From the NCBI GenBank assembly GCA_002919115.1, contig PKER01000187.1, positions 1-17,322 on the forward strand: a DNA stretch of 17,322 bases, given 5' to 3'. This document shows, one piece after another, positions 12,647 to 17,322 of this stretch. Every line of letters begins with the position of its first letter. Position 1 is the first letter of the stretch. The notes under the pieces are model-generated. The model did no database searches, was not told the DNA's origin, and was given only the letters and a program-made list of their open reading frames with translations. The DNA is from a bacterium. Its GTDB lineage: Bacteria > Actinomycetota > Thermoleophilia > Solirubrobacterales > 70-9. The position numbers and the translations under genes were made by a program.

Positions 12647-14512
12647 ATGTGCGGAATCGTCGGATACGTCGGGAAGCGACCGTGCCGCGATCTGCTCATT
12701 GCGGGGCTTGAGAAGCTCGAGTACCGGGGCTACGACTCCGCGGGCATCTCGCTCCTGCAGGACGGGCGCATCGAGTCCGTGCGCGCGGTCGGCAACCTCG
12801 CGAACCTGCGCGAGGCCGTGAGCCGCGACGAGCGCGTCAACGGCGGCGGGGTGGCCGTGGCCGCGCCGCCGGCGACGATCGGGCTGGCGCACACGCGCTG
12901 GGCCACCCACGGGCGCGTCACCGAGGAGAACGCCCACCCGCACGGCGACTGCGGGGACGAGGTCCACATCGTCCTCAACGGCATCGTGGAGAACCACGAC
13001 GAGCTGCGCCAGCAGCTCCGCGCGGAGGGGCACGTCTTCACCTCGGAGACCGACGCCGAGACGGTCGCGCACCTGATCGAGAAGCACTACGACGGCGACC
13101 TGACCGAGGCCGTCCAGAAGGCGTTCGCCGATCTGCGCGGCCACTACGCGTTCGCCGCGATGCACGCCGACCATCCCGACACGCTGGTCGCCGCGCGCCA
13201 GGAGTGCCCGCTGATCGTCGGCCTGGGCGACGGGGAGACGTTCGTCGCCTCCGCGATCCCCGCGTTCCTCGCGGAGACGCGGACCGCGCTGCTCATCGAG
13301 AACGGCGAGATCGTCACGATCACGCCGGACGGCGCGACGATCATCGACCCCGACGGCAACGTGGTCACCGACCGCGACGTCGACGAGATCATGTGGAGCG
13401 AGGAGGACGCCGAGAAGGGCGGCTTCCCGACGTTCATGCTCAAGGAGATCCACGAGCAGCCGGACGCGGTCGCCGAGACGATCGCCGACCGGCTCGCCGG
13501 TGACGACCGCGTGGACCTCTCCGAGCTCGAGCTCAGCGAGGACTTCATCCTCGGGCTGCGGCGGATCGTGATCGTCGCCTGCGGCACCAGCTACCACGCG
13601 GGGCTCGTCGGCCGCTACGCGATCGAGCGCTGGGCGCGGATCCCGGTGGACATGGACATCGCCTCTGAGTTCCGCTACCGCGAGCCGGTCCTCGGCGAGA
13701 ACGACCTCGTGATCGGCATCACCCAGTCGGGCGAGACCGCCGACACCCTGGCCGCGATGCGTCTCGCCCGCGAGCAGGGCGCGCGCGTCCTGGCGGTCAC
13801 CAACGTCATGGGCAGCCAGGCGACGCGCGACGCGGACACCGTGCTGTTCACGCGCGCCGGCATCGAGATCGGGGTCGCAGCGACCAAGACGTTCACGAGC
13901 CAGGTGGCGGCGATGTACCTGTTCGCGCTCTGGCTCGCGCAGCAGCGCGGGACCCTGCCGGCCGAGCGGATCGCCGAGCTCATCGCGCAGCTCAAGACGA
14001 TGCCCGGCCGCATCAAGGAGACGATCGCCTCGACCGACGCGCGCGTCCAGGCGATCGCCCGCGCCGAGCACAAGGGCCGCTTCTTCCTCTATTTGGGCCG
14101 CAACATCGGCCTGCCGGTGTGCCTCGAGGGCGCGCTCAAGATGAAGGAGATCTCCTACATCCCCTCCGACGCGTACGCCGCAGGCGAGATGAAGCACGGG
14201 CCGATCGCGCTGCTCGACGAGGAGACCCCGGTCGTCTGCGTTGCCACCGACAGCCCGATCCTCGACAAGGTGCTCTCGAACATCGAGGAGGTGCGGGCCC
14301 GCGGGGCCGACGTGGTCGCGATCGCGACCGAGGGGTCGCAGCGCGTCGCCGAGGTCGCCGACCTCACGATCTTCGTGCCGCGCACGGACTGGGTGCTGCA
14401 GCCGATCCTCGCGGTGATCCCGCTGCAGCTGCTCGCCTACTACGTCGCGCGCATGCTGGGGCTGAACGTCGACCAGCCCCGGAACCTGGCCAAGACGGTC
14501 ACCGTCGAGTAG
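12647..14512 (+). CDS. glmS: Glutamine--fructose-6-phosphate aminotransferase (isomerising)
   Basis: Makes glucosamine-6-P from fructose-6-P and glutamine, the entry to amino-sugar and peptidoglycan synthesis. There are 621 residues, full length. The N-terminal class II glutaminase starts MCGIVGYVG, so Cys2 is the nucleophile after Met removal, with YRGYDSAG and HTRWATHG motifs. A small Gly/Ala/Pro-rich insertion lies near residues 66-76. Two SIS domains follow: ACGTSYHAG (from 311), TQSGETADT and ATKTFTSQ in the first, LGRNIGLPVCLEGALKMKE and GEMKHGP (His517) in the second. The C-terminal loop ends NLAKTVTVE with the catalytic Lys616. There is no glmS ribozyme or other leader, since the promoter-like site lies only 10 bases upstream. 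The DUF3352 gene follows after 13 bases. Confidence 0.98.
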   Translation: MCGIVGYVGKRPCRDLLIAGLEKLEYRGYDSAGISLLQDGRIESVRAVGNLANLREAVSRDERVNGGGVAVAAPPATIGLAHTRWATHGRVTEENAHPHGDCGDEVHIVLNGIVENHDELRQQLRAEGHVFTSETDAETVAHLIEKHYDGDLTEAVQKAFADLRGHYAFAAMHADHPDTLVAARQECPLIVGLGDGETFVASAIPAFLAETRTALLIENGEIVTITPDGATIIDPDGNVVTDRDVDEIMWSEEDAEKGGFPTFMLKEIHEQPDAVAETIADRLAGDDRVDLSELELSEDFILGLRRIVIVACGTSYHAGLVGRYAIERWARIPVDMDIASEFRYREPVLGENDLVIGITQSGETADTLAAMRLAREQGARVLAVTNVMGSQATRDADTVLFTRAGIEIGVAATKTFTSQVAAMYLFALWLAQQRGTLPAERIAELIAQLKTMPGRIKETIASTDARVQAIARAEHKGRFFLYLGRNIGLPVCLEGALKMKEISYIPSDAYAAGEMKHGPIALLDEETPVVCVATDSPILDKVLSNIEEVRARGADVVAIATEGSQRVAEVADLTIFVPRTDWVLQPILAVIPLQLLAYYVARMLGLNVDQPRNLAKTVTVE

Positions 14513-14525
14513 CTTCTCGCCGCGG

Positions 14526-16121
14526 ATGGCCCCTCGCGGTTCCCTTCTGGTCGCCTCGGCGCTTGGCGTGCTCGCGTTCTCGGCCTGTGGCGACGAGCCC
14601 TCCGGGCCGGCGTCGTTCATCCCCCCGGACGCCCCGCTCTACATCGAGGCCCGCGTCCAGCCGGACGACGAGCAGCGCGACGCCCTGGCGGAGCTCGCGG
14701 GGCGCCTCGTCGAGCTGCCCATCGTGGGGCGGGTGGCCGACCCGTTCGAGATGCTCGAGGAGGAGATCGACCGGGCGGCGAGCGATGCGGGCGTCGACTT
14801 CAGCTTCTCCGAGGACGTCGAGCCCTGGCTCGGCGACTGGGGCGCGATGGCGGTCTCGTCGGAGGCGCTCACGGGGGCCTCGGGGGGCGAGTCCGACGCC
14901 GGCTTCATGGTCGCCCTCGAGGTGAGCGACGCCGAAGCGGCGCGCGATGCGCTCGAGCGCTTCGCGGAGGAGGGCGACGACGTCGAGGCCGCCGAGTTCG
15001 CGGGCGTCGAGGGGATCACGGGCGACGAGCTCTACGCCGCGGTCGTCGACGACACGCTCATCGCCGCGCCCACGGAGGAGGACTTCGAGGCGGCGCTCGG
15101 CGCGCACGATGGCGACTCGCTCGCGGGCGCGGACGGGTTCGAGGAGGCGTTCGCCGGGCTGGACGCCGACGACGCGCTCGCCCGCGCATACCTCGACTTC
15201 GGCACGGTCCTGGAGGCCGCCGCGGAGGGCGACCTCGAGGGCCTTCAGATCACCCAGGGGGCGATCCCCGAGATCACGGGGCAGCTGGGGGCGGCGCTGT
15301 ACGTCCGCGACGACGGCCTCGCGCTCGACTACTCGGCCCCAGGCGAGGCGACCGGGGGCTCGGAGGCGCTGCGCGCCGCCTCCGCCGACGCGGTGGCCGC
15401 GATCGGGATCGCTGGGGTCGGCTCGCTGCTGCGCGACAGCGTGGCCCGGGTCGAGCAGGCCGGGGCGGCTACCGACCAGCTTTCCGAGGGGCAGCTCGCC
15501 GCCGCGTTCCAGGCGCTCACCGGCGTGTCGCTGGACGACGCTGCCGCCGCGCTCGGGGACGGCACGCTCCAGCTGCTGGGCGAGCTGCCCGACGCGTTCG
15601 CTGTCGGGCTGCGGGTCGACGTCAACGACGCCGGGACCGTGGGGTCCCTGCTCGGCGGGCTCGAGGGCTTCTTCGACATGGACGAGACCGCCGCCGTGGG
15701 CCCGCCGCTCGCCGGCGACTCGGGCTTCTCCGCCCAGCCCTCCCGCAAGGCTGATCCGGAGACCCCGATCGAGTTCGTAGCGGCGGAGACCGACGGCGAG
15801 ACCCTCACCGCGGTCGTGGCCAGCGGCGCCGACGAGGCGCGCGAGGCCATCGAGCCCGACGGCGGGGCGCTCGGTGACGATCCGGACTTCCAGGCGGCGG
15901 CCGAGGCGCTCGGCGACGACTTCGAGCCGTTGGCGTTCGCGCGGCCGGGCGCCTTGCTCAGGGGCATCCTCGGGGGCGGCTCGGTGCTGGACCTGATCGC
16001 GAGCGGCTCCGCCGAGGACGCGATCCCCGCCTTCATCGCGAGCAAGCTGGGCTGGCTGATCGCCGGGATGCGCGGGGAGGGCGAGCGCACCGTCACCCGA
16101 GTCGTCGTCGGCGTCGAGTGA
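14526..16121 (+). CDS. DUF3352-like lipoprotein of unknown function
   Basis: A 531-residue exported lipoprotein. A short signal peptide ends at a lipobox-like FSAC with Cys21, so the mature protein should be lipid-anchored outside the membrane. The mature part begins PASFIPPDAPLYIEARVQPD, which resembles the opening of DUF3352 proteins from actinobacteria, and continues with alternating acidic helices and strands rich in Asp, Glu, Ala and Gly. There is no catalytic motif I can recognise and no further membrane segment. The strongly acidic composition suits a surface protein. It lies 13 bases after glmS and 4 bases before acpS, so it is probably co-transcribed with both, suggesting a link to envelope growth that is not defined. 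ATG 14526 gives a short and well-formed signal sequence. Confidence 0.75.
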   Translation: MAPRGSLLVASALGVLAFSACGDEPSGPASFIPPDAPLYIEARVQPDDEQRDALAELAGRLVELPIVGRVADPFEMLEEEIDRAASDAGVDFSFSEDVEPWLGDWGAMAVSSEALTGASGGESDAGFMVALEVSDAEAARDALERFAEEGDDVEAAEFAGVEGITGDELYAAVVDDTLIAAPTEEDFEAALGAHDGDSLAGADGFEEAFAGLDADDALARAYLDFGTVLEAAAEGDLEGLQITQGAIPEITGQLGAALYVRDDGLALDYSAPGEATGGSEALRAASADAVAAIGIAGVGSLLRDSVARVEQAGAATDQLSEGQLAAAFQALTGVSLDDAAAALGDGTLQLLGELPDAFAVGLRVDVNDAGTVGSLLGGLEGFFDMDETAAVGPPLAGDSGFSAQPSRKADPETPIEFVAAETDGETLTAVVASGADEAREAIEPDGGALGDDPDFQAAAEALGDDFEPLAFARPGALLRGILGGGSVLDLIASGSAEDAIPAFIASKLGWLIAGMRGEGERTVTRVVVGVE

Positions 16122-16125
16122 GCAA

Positions 16126-16494
16126 ATGCCCGTCGGCTTTGACCTGATCGAGATCGAGCGGGTCGAGCGGGCCCTCGAGCGGCGCCCGGGCCTCGCCGAG
16201 CGCGTGTTCACGCCGGCCGAGCTCGAGGCCTGCCGCGCCCGGCCCCGGCCCGGCCGTCACCTCGCCGCGCGCTTCGCCGCCAAGGAGGCGGCGCTCAAGG
16301 CGCTCGGCCTGGGCGGCATGCGGCTGCACGAGGTCGAGGTGGTCGGCGGGGGAGAGGAGCCGCCGCGGCTCGTGCTGCACGGCTCCGCGCGCAGGGCGGC
16401 AGAGGAGCAGGGCGTCGAGCTCAGCGTCTCGCTGACCCACTCCCGGGAGCTGGCGGGCGCCGCCGTGCTCGCCGAACGCCGGCCGCCGACCTGA
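16126..16494 (+). CDS. acpS: Holo-[acyl-carrier-protein] synthase
   Basis: Transfers 4'-phosphopantetheine from CoA to a serine of acyl carrier protein, activating fatty acid synthesis. There are 122 residues, normal for AcpS. The first metal-binding motif is VGFDLIEIERV (Asp6) and the second is RFAAKEAALKALG (Lys53, Glu54, Lys58); the C-terminal VSLTHSRELAGAAVLAE strand is present. The N-terminus is two or three residues shorter than the common GIGxDL form, but the motif is intact. It starts 4 bases after the DUF3352 gene with a weak ribosome binding site, so coupling is likely. acpS followed by nnr is a common actinobacterial arrangement. Confidence 0.94.
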   Translation: MPVGFDLIEIERVERALERRPGLAERVFTPAELEACRARPRPGRHLAARFAAKEAALKALGLGGMRLHEVEVVGGGEEPPRLVLHGSARRAAEEQGVELSVSLTHSRELAGAAVLAERRPPT

Positions 16495-16518
16495 CCGGGG
16501 GCGGCGCGTCGGTACGCT
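16491..16518 (+). promoter_or_regulatory. Promoter placed for a leaderless nnr mRNA
   Basis: CTGACC (16491-16496, spanning the acpS stop) and TACGCT (16513-16518) are spaced by 16 bases and resemble -35 and -10 elements. TACGCT ends 8 bases before the nnr ATG at 16527, so the transcript would start at or next to that codon. No Shine-Dalgarno is present. Confidence 0.5.
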
Positions 16519-16526
16519 GCCGCTCG

Positions 16527-17322
16527 ATGGAGCCCTGGCTGCGACCACTGTTCGACGCCTCCGGGATGCGTGCCGCCGACGCGTGGGCGATCGACGAGCA
16601 GGGCGTGCCCTCGCTGCAGCTCATGGAGGCGGCGGGGCGCGCGCTCGCCGAGGTCACCCGCGACCTCGCCGGCGACGGCCCGATCCGCGTGGTCTGCGGC
16701 AAGGGGAACAACGGCGGCGACGGCCTCGTCGCCGCCCGCCTGCTGTCCGAGCTCGGGTTCGACGTCGACGTCCTGCTGCTGTGGCCGGCCGACGAGCTGA
16801 GCCCGGACGCGAGCGCGAACCTGAAGCGCCTGCCGGTGGAGCCGGTGCGGCTCGCCCCCGGCGACGCCGCCCAAGCGCTGGCCGGCTCCGGGGCGATCGT
16901 CGACGCGATCTTCGGCACCGGCTTCGCGGGTTCGCCGCGCACCCCGGCGCGCGAGGCGATCGTGGCGATGAACGCGGCGGGCGCGCCCGTCGTGGCCGCC
17001 GACATCGCCTCGGGAGTGGACGCGTCCACGGGCGAGGTCGAGGGGGTGGCGGTGCGCGCGAGCGCGACCGTGACCTTCCACGCGGCGAAGCTCGGGCACC
17101 GCGTCGCGCCCGGCAAGGCCCACACCGGCGCCCTGCACGTGGCGCCGATCGGGATCCCCGACGGCGCCCCGGCGTCCCCTGCCGCCGGCGAGATCACCGG
17201 CGACGTGCTCGCGGGCCTGCCGCGCCGCGGCCCCGCCTCGACCAAGTTCACCTCCGGCCAGGTGATCGTGCTCGGCGGCTCGCGCGGGCTCACCGGCGCG
17301 GTCTGCCTCGTCGCGGGGACGC
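16527..17322 (+). CDS. nnr: Bifunctional NAD(P)H-hydrate epimerase/ADP-dependent dehydratase (3' truncated)
   Basis: Repairs NADHX and NADPHX, hydrated and inactive forms of NAD(P)H. About 265 residues are in the window and the frame runs off the right edge. The N-terminal YjeF-type epimerase domain (about residues 8-215) has the opening LFDASGMRAADAWAID, the nucleotide loop GKGNNGGDG (58-66), DAIFGTGFAG and ADIASGVDASTGEV. The C-terminal ribokinase-like dehydratase begins near residue 230 with KFTSGQVIVLGGSRGLTGA and then is cut off. Start ATG 16527 is supported by the promoter-like spacing; ATG 16566 would leave out the start of the conserved helix. The fusion of both activities is usual in bacteria. 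Confidence 0.94.
   Translation, partial: MEPWLRPLFDASGMRAADAWAIDEQGVPSLQLMEAAGRALAEVTRDLAGDGPIRVVCGKGNNGGDGLVAARLLSELGFDVDVLLLWPADELSPDASANLKRLPVEPVRLAPGDAAQALAGSGAIVDAIFGTGFAGSPRTPAREAIVAMNAAGAPVVAADIASGVDASTGEVEGVAVRASATVTFHAAKLGHRVAPGKAHTGALHVAPIGIPDGAPASPAAGEITGDVLAGLPRRGPASTKFTSGQVIVLGGSRGLTGAVCLVAGT

Noticed and set aside
12293..14620. A 775-codon minus-strand open frame opposite glmS
   Set aside because: It is a codon-position shadow of glmS and the end of glmM; the composition is Asp/Arg/Val/Leu-rich noise and shows no motif.

Overview
The window is very G+C-rich DNA (roughly three quarters G+C by eye) with tightly packed genes, no mobile elements, no CRISPR array and no tRNA or rRNA. 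Gene content points to a Gram-positive, high-G+C actinobacterium, most likely the Thermoleophilia/Solirubrobacterales side. The clues are a CBS-less GuaB3-type IMP dehydrogenase next to guaA, an S9 protein with a long acidic N-terminal arm, a PyrF of the actinobacterial type, a c-di-AMP riboswitch in front of a cell-wall hydrolase, and a DUF3352 lipoprotein. The lineage is an inference from these features, not a measured placement.

Layout. At 1-1955 (+) lie the end of pyrF, a membrane-anchored LysM protein and a D-alanyl-D-alanine carboxypeptidase that appears to start at a CTG codon overlapping the LysM stop codon. At 2003-2962 (+) is a 1-phosphofructokinase-family kinase. The gap 2963-3135 holds a promoter-like site, a candidate ~68-nt structured RNA and the only U-tailed intrinsic terminator I see in the window. 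At 3136-6028 (+) is guaB3 overlapping guaA. At 6101-9478 (-) are a TylF-type methyltransferase, a polysaccharide flippase-like membrane protein, and an exported M23 peptidase preceded by a ydaO/yuaA-type (c-di-AMP) riboswitch. The divergent region 9479-9812 carries that riboswitch, opposed promoters and two palindromes. At 9813-11092 (+) are rplM and rpsI. At 11275-12585 (+) is glmM, apparently coupled to an 8-codon leader ORF. At 12647-17322 (+) are glmS, a DUF3352 lipoprotein, acpS and the first part of nnr, which runs off the right edge.

How it fits together. Much of the window concerns building and remodelling the envelope. GlmS and GlmM make glucosamine-6-P and glucosamine-1-P for UDP-GlcNAc. 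The D,D-carboxypeptidase, LysM protein and M23 enzyme act on finished peptidoglycan. The flippase and methyltransferase suggest a surface glycan, and the M23 enzyme is placed under c-di-AMP control. PyrF, GuaB3 and GuaA supply pyrimidine and guanine nucleotides, L13/S9 belong to the ribosome, AcpS activates acyl carrier protein and Nnr repairs damaged NAD(P)H.

Most of the window is ordinary core-genome content. The items most worth checking are the small RNA/attenuator before guaB3, a 7-nt complementarity linking the riboswitch core to the M23 ribosome binding site, the glmM leader ORF, the CTG start, the long acidic arm on S9, and promoter-like -10 hexamers placed so close to the start codon that the mRNAs would be leaderless. 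I found no clearly new multi-gene system.
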